Assembly (NCBI GenBank): GCA_024637155.1
Contig: JAGXFR010000054.1
Coordinates: forward strand, 1-64,000
Reading direction: 5' to 3'
Origin: Burkholderiaceae bacterium
GTDB lineage: Bacteria > Pseudomonadota > Gammaproteobacteria > Burkholderiales > Burkholderiaceae_E
DNA length: 64,000 nt
The notes under the pieces are model-generated. The model made no database searches and was not told where the DNA came from. It saw only the letters and a list, made by a program, of their open reading frames with translations. Of this stretch, positions 26,709-36,303 are shown one piece after another (within the stretch, counting starts at the first letter, position 1; each line of letters opens with the position of its first letter). Position numbers and translations under genes: made by a program.

Positions 26709-27763
26709 TTCGGTGCTGCGGCGCCGGGTTCCGGCCAGAGTTCGGGCCCGTCCCCCGCGCGCGGCATCGTGAGCCCGAAGTGCCGATACGCCGACACGGT
26801 GGCGATCCGGCCGCGCGGCGTGCGCTGCAGGAAACCCTGCTGAATCAGGTAGGGCTCGATCACGTCCTCGATCGTATCGCGCTCCTCGCCGATCGCCGCC
26901 GCGAGGTTGTCCAGCCCGACCGGTCCGCCCGAAAATTTCTCGAGAATCGCCTGCAGCAGCTTGCGATCCATCACGTCGAAGCCGGCGCTGTCCACATCGA
27001 GCATCTGCAGCGCCCGATCCGCGATCCGGTCGTCGATCGAACCGTCGGCGCGCACCTCGGCGTAGTCGCGCACGCGGCGCAGCAGCCGGTTCGCGATGCG
27101 CGGGGTGCCGCGGGCGCGGCGCGCGATCTCGTGCGCGCCCGCGTCCGAGATCCGCGCGTCGAGCAGGCGCGCCGAGCGCAGCACGATCTCGCCGAGCTCG
27201 GCGACGTTGTAGAACTCCAGACGCGCAACGATCCCGAATCGATCGCGCAGCGGATTGGTCAGCATCCCCGCGCGCGTCGTCGCGCCGATCAGCGTGAAGG
27301 GCTGCAGGTCGAGCTTGATCGAGCGTGCCGCCGGCCCCTCGCCGATCATGATGTCGATCTGGAAATCCTCGAGCGCGGGGTAGAGGATCTCCTCGACGAC
27401 CGGCGAGAGCCGGTGGATCTCGTCGATGAAGAGCACGTCGTGGGCTTCGAGATTGGTGAGCATCGCCGCCAGGTCGCCGGCGCGCTCCAGGACCGGGCCC
27501 GAAGTCTGGCGCAGGTTCACGCCCATCTCGGCGGCGACGATGTGCGCGAGCGTCGTCTTGCCCAGCCCCGGGGGCCCGAAGAGCAGCAGGTGATCGAGCG
27601 CCTCGCCGCGCTGGCGCGCCGCGGCGATGAAGATCTCGAACTGCTCGCGAATGCGCTGCTGCCCGACGTATTCGTCGAGCCGTTTCGGGCGCAGCGCGCG
27701 CTCGATCGCTTCCTCGCGCGGCGTCGTGGCCGCGGGGGCGATCAGGCGATCGTGTTCGATCAT
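26705..27763 (-). CDS. ruvB: Holliday junction branch-migration ATPase RuvB
   Basis: A 352-residue AAA+ motor. Walker [11 protein letters not shown], Walker [10 protein letters not shown] and sensor/arginine region GATTRAGML are intact; the C-terminal winged helix contains [15 protein letters not shown]. Forms hexamers on DNA with RuvA. Last of ruvC-ruvA-ruvB. Confidence 0.97.
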   Translation of the reverse strand: MIEHDRLIAPAATTPREEAIERALRPKRLDEYVGQQRIREQFEIFIAAARQRGEALDHLLLFGPPGLGKTTLAHIVAAEMGVNLRQTSGPVLERAGDLAAMLTNLEAHDVLFIDEIHRLSPVVEEILYPALEDFQIDIMIGEGPAARSIKLDLQPFTLIGATTRAGMLTNPLRDRFGIVARLEFYNVAELGEIVLRSARLLDARISDAGAHEIARRARGTPRIANRLLRRVRDYAEVRADGSIDDRIADRALQMLDVDSAGFDVMDRKLLQAILEKFSGGPVGLDNLAAAIGEERDTIEDVIEPYLIQQGFLQRTPRGRIATVSAYRHFGLTMPRAGDGPELWPEPGAAAPK

Positions 27764-27779
27764 CTCGGCCGCTCCCCGC

Positions 27780-28358
27780 TCAACCCTTCGCCAGCGACTT
27801 CAGCGCCTGGCGAATGCCGTCCGAAACCGTCGTGTCCGGTTCGAGCCGGCGCATCGCGAGGTTCGCTTCGCGCTCCGAGTAGCCCAGCGCCACGAGGGCC
27901 CGCGCCACCTCGGCGCCGGCGTCGGTGGGCACTCCGGCGCGGGCTTCCCCGAGCGCGGGGGCGAGCTTGTCCTTCAATTCGAGCATCAGTCGCTCGGCGG
28001 TCTTCTTGCCGATTCCGGGAACGCGCGTGATCTGCGCGGTGTCCTGCGTGGCCACCGCGCGCGCGAGTTCGTCCACGGACAGGCCCGAGAGCACGGCCAG
28101 CGCGATGCGCGGGCCGATTCCGGAGATGCGGATCAGCAGGCGGAAGGCGTCGCGTTCGGCGTCGGTGGCGAATCCGTAGAGCAGGTGCGCGTCCTCGCGC
28201 ACCACCAGGTGCGTGAGCAGCCGGACCCGTTCGCCGATCGCGGGCAGCCCGTAGAGCGTGCTCATCGGAACGTCGAGCTCGTAGCCCACGCCGCTGACCT
28301 CGACGAGCAGCGCCGGAGGGCGCTTGTCGAGCAGGATTCCGTCAAGTCGTCCGATCAT
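27780..28358 (-). CDS. ruvA: Holliday junction binding protein RuvA
   Basis: A 192-residue protein: N-terminal OB fold ([20 protein letters not shown]), two helix-hairpin-helix motifs ([16 protein letters not shown] and [16 protein letters not shown]), and C-terminal domain III ([16 protein letters not shown]) contacting RuvB. Confidence 0.97.
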   Translation of the reverse strand: MIGRLDGILLDKRPPALLVEVSGVGYELDVPMSTLYGLPAIGERVRLLTHLVVREDAHLLYGFATDAERDAFRLLIRISGIGPRIALAVLSGLSVDELARAVATQDTAQITRVPGIGKKTAERLMLELKDKLAPALGEARAGVPTDAGAEVARALVALGYSEREANLAMRRLEPDTTVSDGIRQALKSLAKG

Positions 28359-28388
28359 GATGGACGTGAGAGTACACCAGTGCGCGCG

Positions 28389-28940
28389 TCACGACAGGCG
28401 CCCGCGCCGCATGCGCGTGCCGACCGTCGGCCGGGTCGCGGAACCGGTGACCGCGGCGCTCAGCGCGCCGACGTGGAGGTGGCACAGCGCGCAGGCCAGC
28501 GCGTCGGCGGCGTCGGGGGACGGCAGGCCGGGGAGCGAGAGCAGGCGCTGCACCATCGCCTGGACCTGTTCCTTGGTGGCGTGGCCCTGGCCGGTGACCG
28601 CCTTCTTGAGCTGCAGCGCGGTGTATTCGTGCACGGGCAGCGCCGCGTTCACGAGCGCGGTGATCGCCGCGCCGCGCGCCTGCCCCAGGAGCAGGGTGGA
28701 GGCGGGGTTGACGTTGACGAACACCTTCTCGATCGCCGCGACGGTCGGGCGGTATTGCTCGGCCAGCTCGCGCAGCCCGTTGAAGATCGTCCCGAGGCGG
28801 GTCGCCAGATCGGCGTCGGGCGTGCGGATCGTGCCGCTGGCGAGGTAGACGGCGCGGCGCTCGCGCACTTCGATCAATCCGAAACCGGTACGGCGCAGCC
28901 CCGGGTCGACCCCGAGGATGATGGTCGCGGCATCGGTCAT
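28389..28940 (-). CDS. ruvC: Holliday junction endonuclease RuvC
   Basis: A 183-residue RNase H-fold resolvase. Catalytic acids are visible in [25 protein letters not shown] and [12 protein letters not shown]. Cuts symmetric strands at junctions delivered by RuvAB. The last 25 residues are basic and variable. Confidence 0.96.
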   Translation of the reverse strand: MTDAATIILGVDPGLRRTGFGLIEVRERRAVYLASGTIRTPDADLATRLGTIFNGLRELAEQYRPTVAAIEKVFVNVNPASTLLLGQARGAAITALVNAALPVHEYTALQLKKAVTGQGHATKEQVQAMVQRLLSLPGLPSPDAADALACALCHLHVGALSAAVTGSATRPTVGTRMRRGRLS

Positions 28941-28953
28941 GCGCGCTGCGGGC

Positions 28954-30513
28954 TCAGTGGCGGAAATGGCGCATGCCGGTGAACACCATCGCCAGGCCGC
29001 GCTCGTCGGCCGCCGCGATCACCTCCTCGTCGCGCATCGAACCGCCGGGCTGGATCACCGCCGTCGCACCCGCATCGGCCACCGCGTCGAGACCGTCGCG
29101 AAACGGGAAGAACGCGTCCGAAGCCGCGACCGAGCTGGCGAGCGTCAGGCCCGCATTGGCGGCCTTGATCGCGGCGATGCGCGCCGAGTCGATCCGGCTC
29201 ATCTGGCCGGCGCCGACGCCCAGCGTGCGGCCCTGCGCGCAAAAGACGATCGCGTTGGACTTGACGAACTTGGCCACGCGCCACGCGAAGAGCATGTCGG
29301 TGAACTCGCCTTCGGTGGGCTGGCGCCGCGTCACCACGCGCAGTTCGCTCGCCGCGACGTTGCGCGCGTCGGGCGACTGCACCAGCAGGCCGCCGCCGAC
29401 GCGCTTGAAGTCGCGCGCGTTGCCGCCCGACTCGAGCGGGATCTGCAGCACGCGCACGTTGGGCTTGGCGGCGAAGGGCACGAGCGCGTCGGGCAGGAAG
29501 GACGGCGCGATCAGCACCTCGACGAACTGGCGGGCCGCCAGCTGCGCGGCCGCCGCGTCGAGCGGGCGGTTGAAGGCGAGAATGCCGCCGAAGGCCGAGG
29601 TCGGGTCGCAGGCAAAGGCCTTCGCGTACGCGTCTGCGCAATCGGTGCCGATCGCCGCGCCGCAGGGGTTCGCGTGCTTGACGATCACGCACGCGGGGGA
29701 ATCGAAGGTGCGCACGCATTCCCAGGCCGCGTCGCTGTCGGCAATGTTGTTGTAGGAGAGTTCCTTGCCCTGCAGCTGGCGATAGTTGGCGAGGCTGCCG
29801 GGCGCGGGGTCGAGGTCGCGGTAGAACGCCGCGCTCTGGTGCGGGTTCTCGCCGTAGCGCAGGTCCTGCGCCTTCTCCCACTGCTGGGTGTAGGTCGGCG
29901 GGTAGCCGCCGGCGCTTTTCTCCGGACCCTGGTTGCCCAGGTAGTTGGAGATCGCCGCGTCATAGCGCGCGGTGTGCGAGAAGACCTTGCGCGCCAGCGC
30001 GAAGCGCGTCTCCCCGGACACGCCGCCGTTCGCGCGCAGCGCCGCGGCGATGGCCGGGTAGTCGCGCGGATCGACCACGACGGTGAGTGCCGCGTGGTTC
30101 TTGGCCGCCGCGCGCAACATGGTCGGCCCGCCGATGTCGATGTTCTCGATCGCCTCCTCGAGCGTGCACGCGGGGTTCGCGACGGTCTGCTCGAAGGGGT
30201 AGAGGTTGACGACGAGCAGGTCGATCGGATCGATCCCGTGTTCGGCGAGCGCGCGCATATGCTCGGGCAGGTCGCGGCGTGCCAGCAGGCCGCCATGCAC
30301 CTTCGGGTGCAGCGTCTTGACGCGTCCGTCGAGCATCTCCGGGAAGCCGGTGTACTCGGCGACTTCGGTGACCGGAATTCCGTGCTGCGCGAGCAGCTTT
30401 GCGGTGCCGCCGGTCGAGAGGATCGACACGCCCAGCGCGGCGAGTTCCGTCGCGAATTCAACGAGGCCCGTCTTGTCCGAGACGCTGATCAGGGCCCGGG
30501 AAATTCGCTGCAT
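28954..30513 (-). CDS. purH: Bifunctional purine biosynthesis protein PurH
   Basis: A 519-residue enzyme with two domains: IMP cyclohydrolase in the first ~200 residues ([24 protein letters not shown]) and AICAR transformylase thereafter ([24 protein letters not shown]). Completes the last two steps to IMP. Lies between fis and ruvC, in the same orientation. Confidence 0.97.
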   Translation of the reverse strand: MQRISRALISVSDKTGLVEFATELAALGVSILSTGGTAKLLAQHGIPVTEVAEYTGFPEMLDGRVKTLHPKVHGGLLARRDLPEHMRALAEHGIDPIDLLVVNLYPFEQTVANPACTLEEAIENIDIGGPTMLRAAAKNHAALTVVVDPRDYPAIAAALRANGGVSGETRFALARKVFSHTARYDAAISNYLGNQGPEKSAGGYPPTYTQQWEKAQDLRYGENPHQSAAFYRDLDPAPGSLANYRQLQGKELSYNNIADSDAAWECVRTFDSPACVIVKHANPCGAAIGTDCADAYAKAFACDPTSAFGGILAFNRPLDAAAAQLAARQFVEVLIAPSFLPDALVPFAAKPNVRVLQIPLESGGNARDFKRVGGGLLVQSPDARNVAASELRVVTRRQPTEGEFTDMLFAWRVAKFVKSNAIVFCAQGRTLGVGAGQMSRIDSARIAAIKAANAGLTLASSVAASDAFFPFRDGLDAVADAGATAVIQPGGSMRDEEVIAAADERGLAMVFTGMRHFRH

Positions 30514-30541
30514 GGTGCTCTCCTGTGCAAGCCCGCGGGGC

Positions 30542-30787
30542 TCAGTCGTTGTTCAGAAGCCCGTGGTGCTGCAGTTTCTTGCGCAGCGTGTTGCGGTTGA
30601 TGCCGAGCATGGCGCTCGCGCGCAACTGATTGTTGTCGGCCTGCTGCATCACGGCTTCGAGCATCGGGCGCTCGACGGCGCGGATCACCATCTCGTACAC
30701 CCCGCACGGCAAGTTGCCGTCGAGGTCCTTAAAATAGCGGTCCAGACAGCGTGCGACCGCGTCGTTGAGCGACTGCGTCCTGGTCAT
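30542..30787 (-). CDS. fis: Fis-family nucleoid protein
   Basis: An 81-residue protein; the C-terminal helix-turn-helix is [29 protein letters not shown]. Start at 30787 forms ATGA overlap with the dusB stop and has GGAGA upstream, favouring it over an ATG 15 bp earlier. As in E. coli, fis follows dusB. Fis shapes DNA and regulates rRNA genes. Confidence 0.92.
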   Translation of the reverse strand: MTRTQSLNDAVARCLDRYFKDLDGNLPCGVYEMVIRAVERPMLEAVMQQADNNQLRASAMLGINRNTLRKKLQHHGLLNND

Positions 30788-31785
30788 GCGACTTGTCTCC
30801 ATGGGGAACTCCGGTCGTTCGCTGCGCCGGAGAAAAAGAACTGCTGCAGGGCTTCGAGTTGCCCGGCGGCATGCTCGAGTTGAAAGAAGGACTGCAGGAA
30901 GCCCGCCGCCGCCGGCAGTCCGGCGAGGTACCAGCCGACATGCTTGCGCGCGCTGCGCACGCCATCGAGCTCGCCGTAGAACGTGTGGTGCGCGTGCAGG
31001 TGATCGCGAATCCGGCGACCGAGCTCGTCGAAGTCCGGCGCCGGAAGGGCTTCACCGGTGGCGAGGAAATGCGCGATCTCGCCGTACAGCCACGGCCGGC
31101 CCAGCGCGGCGCGCCCGATCATCACCGCGTCGGCGCCCGTGGCGCGCAGCACCGCGCGGGCCTTGCCGGGGGAGTCGATGTCGCCGTTGGCCACCACGGG
31201 GATCGCGAGCGCCGCCTTCACTTCGCCGATCGTCTCGTATTCCGCCTCGCCGCGAAAGCCACAGGCCCGGCTGCGTCCGTGGACGACGATCATCGCCGCG
31301 CCGGCGTCCTGCGCTGCGCGCGCGATCGCCACCGCGTTGCGCCATTGCGCGCTCGGGCCGGTGCGCATCTTCACCGTGACCGGAACCTCGACGACCCGAC
31401 ACACGGCGTCGATGATCCGGGCGGCCAGCGCCTCGTCGGCCATCAGCGCGGAACCGGCCAGCGTGTTGCACACCTTCTTCGCCGGGCAGCCCATGTTGAT
31501 GTCGATCACCTGCGCGCCGTGCTCCACGTTGTAGCGCGCCGCGTCGGCCATCGTCGCGGGATCGGCGCCGACGATCTGCACCGCGCGCAGCCCGGCCTCG
31601 CCGTCGTGCGCAAGGCGCAGCTGCGTCTTGCGCGAGTCGCGCAGACGAGGGTTCGAGGCGACCATTTCCGAGACGGCGTAGCCTGCCCCGAAACGCCGGC
31701 ACTGGTCGCGAAACGGCCGATCGGTGACGCCGGCCATCGGCGCGACAAAGACGGAATTGGTCAGGGAATACGGTCCGATTTTCAT
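30784..31785 (-). CDS. dusB: tRNA-dihydrouridine synthase DusB
   Basis: A 333-residue flavoenzyme. The catalytic loop INMGCPAKKVCNTLAGSALM includes the conserved cysteine; VHGRSRACGFRG and VANGDIDSPGKA are FMN/tRNA contacts of the DUS family. Reduces specific uridines in tRNA D-loops. First gene of the dusB-fis pair. Confidence 0.94.
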   Translation of the reverse strand: MKIGPYSLTNSVFVAPMAGVTDRPFRDQCRRFGAGYAVSEMVASNPRLRDSRKTQLRLAHDGEAGLRAVQIVGADPATMADAARYNVEHGAQVIDINMGCPAKKVCNTLAGSALMADEALAARIIDAVCRVVEVPVTVKMRTGPSAQWRNAVAIARAAQDAGAAMIVVHGRSRACGFRGEAEYETIGEVKAALAIPVVANGDIDSPGKARAVLRATGADAVMIGRAALGRPWLYGEIAHFLATGEALPAPDFDELGRRIRDHLHAHHTFYGELDGVRSARKHVGWYLAGLPAAAGFLQSFFQLEHAAGQLEALQQFFFSGAANDRSSPWRQVA

Positions 31786-31985
31786 TCTTTTCGACTCGGA
31801 GCCTCGGTCTCGCAGCGTGAGCCTGGCGATCCGGCGCGACGACGATCAGCAGCACAGCGTCGGGCTCGCCCGACAAAGAACGCATTCTATCGGAAAGGCC
31901 TTTTCTGCTCAAAAAGCGGGCAGCAGACCGCGCGCTGACTGGGTGCGATGTCTGGATGCAGCGCCCGGATGCGGCGCCGGTGCGA

Positions 31986-33095
31986 TCAGCGCAAGCCGAA
32001 GAGAAACGCGCGGGTGACGGCGCGCCGCAGGCCCGGGGCGAGCCCGAGCGCCGTGAGGGCGAGGGATTGCAGCGGCTGCAGCGCCGGGATGCCGAAGGCG
32101 CCCGCGAGCAGGTCGGTGGCCGCGAGCACCGCACCCCGATCCAGCCGCCGGGCGCGGAGGTAGGGAACGAGCGCGGTGATCAGCGGCCGGCCGGCGGAGC
32201 GCGCGTCGCCCAGGCACTGCGCGAGCACCTGCGCGTCGCGCAGGCCGAGGTTCAGGCCCTGGGCGCCCACGGGATGCAGCGATTGCGCGGCATTGCCGAT
32301 CGCGACCACGTTTCCGACGACCACACTGCGGCGCGCCTTGCGTTCCAGCGCGACCACGCTGCGCGCTGCCGCCAGTTTCAGCGCCGGCACGGCGCATCCG
32401 CGCGCCAGGCCGCCGGTGCCGGCCAGCGTCTCGGCGAGTTCGGCGGCAAATGCGTCGGGCGCCAGCTCGAGGCGGCGCGCGGCATCGTCCGGGGCAGCGC
32501 ACCAGACGAGCGAGAAGCGTCCGGGTTCCACGTGCGGCAGCAGCGCGATCGGGCCGCCCGTGCTGAACCACTCGAGCGCGCAGTCGCGCGACAAGCCGCT
32601 GGCCACGACCTCGGTAAGCAGCGCCGACTGTGCGAAGCTGCGCACCCGTCCGTCCTCGCCCGGATCGCCGCGCGCCTCGATGATCACTTCGGTTGCGTCC
32701 GGGTCCGGCGGCGTCGCGCCCAGCCCGGCGTCGGCGGCCGCGCGCGTGAGCGCCGCAACCAGTTTCCCGTACTGCACGACGTGCCCCAGTGCCGGGAGGC
32801 CCATCTCCTGCGCCGCGAGGCGCATGACGCCGACGTGGCCGGGAATCCGGACCTCGACCTTGCGGATCGGAGCAGCGCTCGGCAGCGCGACGATGCGCCC
32901 GAGGGTGAGCCAGCTGCCGTGTGAGGTGGCGAGCGCCCGGTTTACGAGCCAATCGGGAGGGGGAGCGCTGGGGGGTGTGAACGCGATCTCGCCCGGGCGA
33001 AAGCCCTGGCGCAGCAGCAGCAGCGCGCAGGCAATGGCGATCGGGCCGCTGCCGTCGATCCGGATCCGGGTGCCCGTCAAAGCGTCGCGCGTCAT
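31986..33095 (-). CDS. UbiH/UbiF-family FAD monooxygenase
   Basis: A 369-residue flavoprotein hydroxylase of ubiquinone biosynthesis. FAD-binding motifs are IDGSGPIAIACALLLLRQGF at the N-terminus and VAIGNAAQSLHPVGAQGLNLG at about residue 270. Relatives hydroxylate the quinone ring; which position cannot be told from sequence. The 200 bp between it and dusB contain no gene. Confidence 0.83.
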   Translation of the reverse strand: MTRDALTGTRIRIDGSGPIAIACALLLLRQGFRPGEIAFTPPSAPPPDWLVNRALATSHGSWLTLGRIVALPSAAPIRKVEVRIPGHVGVMRLAAQEMGLPALGHVVQYGKLVAALTRAAADAGLGATPPDPDATEVIIEARGDPGEDGRVRSFAQSALLTEVVASGLSRDCALEWFSTGGPIALLPHVEPGRFSLVWCAAPDDAARRLELAPDAFAAELAETLAGTGGLARGCAVPALKLAAARSVVALERKARRSVVVGNVVAIGNAAQSLHPVGAQGLNLGLRDAQVLAQCLGDARSAGRPLITALVPYLRARRLDRGAVLAATDLLAGAFGIPALQPLQSLALTALGLAPGLRRAVTRAFLFGLR

Positions 33096-33097
33096 CG

Positions 33098-34435
33098 TCA
33101 GCCTCGCATGAGTGCCTCGATCTCATCCGGATCGCTGGGCACCCCGCCGGTGAGCATCTCACAGCCGGTTTCGGTCACGACCACGTCATCCTCGATCCGG
33201 ATGCCGATGTTGTGGAAACGCTGCGGGATGTCATCGGCGGCGCGCACGTAGATGCCGGGTTCGACCGTGAACACCATGCCGGCGCGCAGCACCCGCGAGG
33301 GTGCGACGCCGTTCGTGTCGGCTTCGTCCGGTTCGCGGTAGCTGCCGCAGTCATGCACATCCATGCCCAGCCAGTGGCCGGTGCGGTGCATGAAGAAGCG
33401 CCGGTAGCTGCCGGTGCGGATCGCTTCGTCGAGCGGGCCGGGGATCAGGCCAACCTCGATCAGGCCGGCCGCGATCACCCGCACCGCGGCTTCGTGCAGA
33501 TCGAGGAAGCGAACTCCGGGGCGCACCGCGTCGAGTGCCGCGCGCTGCGCAGCGAGCACGATTGCGTAGAGCTCGCGCTGGGGCGCGCTGAAGCGGCCGT
33601 TCACCGGGAAGGTGCGCGTGATGTCGGAAGCGTAGCCGTCGAGTTCGCAACCCGCGTCGATGAGCAGCAGGTCGCCGTCGCGCAGCACATCGCGGTTGTC
33701 GCGATAGTGCAGCACGCATGCGTTGGCCCCGCCGGCCACGATCGACCCGTAGGCCGGCGACGGCGAGCCGCAGCGCGTGTACTCGTGCAGCAGTTCGGCC
33801 TCGACTTCGTATTCGTGCATGCCGGGACGGGTGACGCGCATCGCGCGCGCGTGTGCGCTGGCGTTGATCTGCCCGCCGCGGCGCAGGATGCGCAACTCGT
33901 GCTCGTCCTTGACGAGGCGCATTTCGCCGACGAGCGCGGCAAGATCGAAGGCCTGCTTTGGCGCGCCCACGAGTGCGCGCACCTGCGCGCGCACCGCGGC
34001 GAGCCAAAGCCGGACCCGCTCGTCGAGCTTTTCGCTGGCGCCCAGCGCGTAGTAGATCGCCGGCGCGTCCTGCAGCAGGCGCGGCAGTTCTTCATCGAGC
34101 GCACCGATCGGCAACGCACGATCGACGCCGAAGCGCTCCGGCGCGGCCGCGGTGCCGACGCGAAACCCGTCCCAGATCTCACGCTCCTCATCCTTCTCGC
34201 GGCAAAAGAGCACCGTCTCGGTATGCTCCGGCCCGACGACGATCGCCAGCGCGGCCTCCGGCTCGGCAAAGCCCGTGAGGTAGTAGAAGCTGCTGTCCCA
34301 GCGGTACGGGTAGGTGCTGTTCCCGTTGCGCTCCACTTCGGGCGAAGTGCACAGAACGGCGACCCCGCCGCCGCGCGCGCGCATCGCGGCGACGAGGCGC
34401 GCGCGACGGTCGACCAATGCCTGCATGTTGCTCAT
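33098..34435 (-). CDS. pepP: Xaa-Pro aminopeptidase PepP
   Basis: A 445-residue metallopeptidase: an N-terminal aminopeptidase P domain followed by a pita-bread fold. Metal ligands are in LLIDAGCELDGYASDITRTF, GHWLGMDVHDCG, FTVEPGIY and GIRIEDDV. Cleaves N-terminal residues before proline. Downstream of murU with 4-bp overlap, and 2 bp before the hydroxylase gene. Confidence 0.94.
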   Translation of the reverse strand: MSNMQALVDRRARLVAAMRARGGGVAVLCTSPEVERNGNSTYPYRWDSSFYYLTGFAEPEAALAIVVGPEHTETVLFCREKDEEREIWDGFRVGTAAAPERFGVDRALPIGALDEELPRLLQDAPAIYYALGASEKLDERVRLWLAAVRAQVRALVGAPKQAFDLAALVGEMRLVKDEHELRILRRGGQINASAHARAMRVTRPGMHEYEVEAELLHEYTRCGSPSPAYGSIVAGGANACVLHYRDNRDVLRDGDLLLIDAGCELDGYASDITRTFPVNGRFSAPQRELYAIVLAAQRAALDAVRPGVRFLDLHEAAVRVIAAGLIEVGLIPGPLDEAIRTGSYRRFFMHRTGHWLGMDVHDCGSYREPDEADTNGVAPSRVLRAGMVFTVEPGIYVRAADDIPQRFHNIGIRIEDDVVVTETGCEMLTGGVPSDPDEIEALMRG

Positions 34436-35130
34436 CCTCCGTTGGCCTGCAATTGTGCATCCAGTCGCGCCAATCGCTCGTGAGTTCCCACATCGGTCCA
34501 GCGGCCGGCGTGGAATTCGCCGCCCGCCTGCCGGGCAGCCGCCGCGGCGTAGAGCAGCGGGGCCAGCGGCGCGCGCGCGCCGGGCACGATCTGCGCGAAG
34601 AGCTCCGGACGATAGATGCCGATGCCGCTGAAAGTGAAGCGCTGCGGCGCGTCCGCGACTAGCCGCTCACCGTCCAGCCCGAAATCCCCACGCGCATGGT
34701 GCTCCGGGTTGGCGACCAGCACGCACCAGGCGAGCAGGTCCGCCGCGCGCATCTTTTCCGCGATCGCCGCGGCGCGCGCGAAGTCGACGTCGCAGAACAC
34801 GTCGCCGTTGACAACCAGGAACGCCTCCGACCCGAGCCGCTCGAGCGCGTTCGCGATTCCGCCGGCGGTCTCGAGCGCCTGTGCTTCGGGGCTGTAGCCG
34901 ATGCGCAGCCCCCAGCGCGATCCGTCGCCCAGCGCGGCCTCGATCTGCGCCCCCAGGTGCGCGTGGTTGATGAGGATGTCGCGAAAGCCGGCGCGCGAGA
35001 GCGCCTCCAGGTGCCAGGCGATGAGCGCCTTGCCGCCGACGGCGAGCAGCGGCTTGGGACAGGTGTCGGTGAGCGGGCGCATCCGCTCACCACGTCCGGC
35101 CGCGAGAATCATCGCGCGCATCGCCGCCAT
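34432..35130 (-). CDS. murU: N-acetylmuramate 1-phosphate uridylyltransferase MurU
   Basis: A 232-residue nucleotidyltransferase. The signature MILAAGRGERMRPLTDTCPKP begins the protein, and FLVVNGDVFCDVDF follows near residue 110. With AmgK it makes UDP-MurNAc from recycled sugar, bypassing early fosfomycin-sensitive steps. Next to the kinase gene in the same orientation (4 bp apart). Confidence 0.88.
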   Translation of the reverse strand: MAAMRAMILAAGRGERMRPLTDTCPKPLLAVGGKALIAWHLEALSRAGFRDILINHAHLGAQIEAALGDGSRWGLRIGYSPEAQALETAGGIANALERLGSEAFLVVNGDVFCDVDFARAAAIAEKMRAADLLAWCVLVANPEHHARGDFGLDGERLVADAPQRFTFSGIGIYRPELFAQIVPGARAPLAPLLYAAAAARQAGGEFHAGRWTDVGTHERLARLDAQLQANGG

Positions 35131-35133
35131 GGG

Positions 35134-36159
35134 CTAGAAGGTGGTGCCGATCGAAGCCGGGCGCGACTCGACGCGCTCGATCAGCTGCAGCAGCGGACCG
35201 AACGCGCGGTAGCGCCGCGCCGCGCGCTCGACGTAGGCGAGCACCACCGGCAGGTCGGCGAGGTAGCGGCTCTTCCCGTCGCGGTAGTTGAGCCGCGCGA
35301 AGATGCCCAGCACCTTGAGGTGGCGCTGCAGCCCCATCCACTCGAAGTCGCGGTAGAACGCGCCGAAGTCCCCTGGCACCGGGAGCGCAGCCGCACGCGC
35401 CTCTTCCCAGTAACGCACCGCCCAGTCGATCACCTGTTCCTCGGGCCACACCACGTAGGCATCGCGCAGCAGCGACACGAGGTCGTAGGTGATCGGCCCG
35501 TAGACGGCATCCTGGAAGTCCAGGACGCCGGGGTTGCCGGCACCGGGGAGCCGCATCAGGTTGCGCGAGTGATAGTCCCGGTGCACGTAGACGCAGGGCT
35601 GGGCGAGCAGGTTCGCGAGGAGCACCTCGAACGCATCCGAGAGCACCTGCCCATCCGCACCGCCCGCCTCCACCCCGCGATGGCGCGCCAGATACCAGTC
35701 GGGAAACAGCATCAACTCGCGCTCGAGCAGCGCGCGATCGTAAGGCGGAAAGACGCCGGGCCGGCTGGCGCGCTGCAGGTTCACCAGCGCGCCGATCGCA
35801 TCACGGTAGAGTTCGGGCGCGCTCGCCGGCGTCAACTCGTCGAGGTAGGTGCGCGTGCCCAGATCGTCGAGGAGCAGGAAGCCGCGCTCGAGGTCGGATT
35901 CATGGACCGCGGGCACGCTGAGTCCCGCCTCGCCCATCACCCGGGCCGCGTGCACGAAGGGCCGGCAATCCTCCATCGGCACCGGCGCATCCATGGCGAC
36001 GAAGCTCGCGCCCGTGCCCCCGGCGGCGTCGATGCGGAAGTAGCGCCGGAAGCTCGCGTCGTTGGATGCGGGGCGGATCGACGCGAGCTGCAGTCCGTAG
36101 CTCGAGGGCAGGGTGCGCAGCCAGTCGTGGAGTTCGTCGAGTCGTTGGTCGTGCGGCAT
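35134..36159 (-). CDS. amgK: Anomeric sugar kinase AmgK (aminoglycoside phosphotransferase fold)
   Basis: A 341-residue kinase. The catalytic loop is VYVHRDYHSRNLM and the metal motif is VLDFQDAVYGPITYDLVSLLRD; the N-terminal lobe has IRPASNDASFRRYFRI. Phosphorylates MurNAc/GlcNAc at C1. The 36159 start is used because upstream codons would extend into the lptD promoter. Confidence 0.86.
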   Translation of the reverse strand: MPHDQRLDELHDWLRTLPSSYGLQLASIRPASNDASFRRYFRIDAAGGTGASFVAMDAPVPMEDCRPFVHAARVMGEAGLSVPAVHESDLERGFLLLDDLGTRTYLDELTPASAPELYRDAIGALVNLQRASRPGVFPPYDRALLERELMLFPDWYLARHRGVEAGGADGQVLSDAFEVLLANLLAQPCVYVHRDYHSRNLMRLPGAGNPGVLDFQDAVYGPITYDLVSLLRDAYVVWPEEQVIDWAVRYWEEARAAALPVPGDFGAFYRDFEWMGLQRHLKVLGIFARLNYRDGKSRYLADLPVVLAYVERAARRYRAFGPLLQLIERVESRPASIGTTF

Positions 36160-36194
36160 GTGGGGGGTGTGCGCGATCCCGCGGCGGTCGTTCG

Positions 36195-36200
36195 TATAAT
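36195..36200 (+). promoter_or_regulatory. Consensus -10 box upstream of lptD
   Basis: TATAAT lies about 104 bp ahead of the chosen lptD start, in the divergent amgK/lptD region. The -35 region is not a good match (no TTGACA at 17 bp), so an activator or an unusual spacing may be involved. Confidence 0.45.
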
Positions 36201-36303
36201 AGTCGCACGTCTCCGACCCCTCGAACGAGCACATGCCCACCAGGATCCGTCGCGACTGCGACAGACGCCACCCGAGCGGACTGCCGAACAGTCCGGACTG
36301 CGC

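Noticed and set aside
34696..36303. Very long plus-strand reading frame running into lptD from upstream
   Set aside because: It is antisense to murU and amgK, shows no recognised domain, and has arginine-rich composition typical of shadow frames in GC-rich DNA. Only the part from 36304 resembles a protein (signal peptide then LptD).
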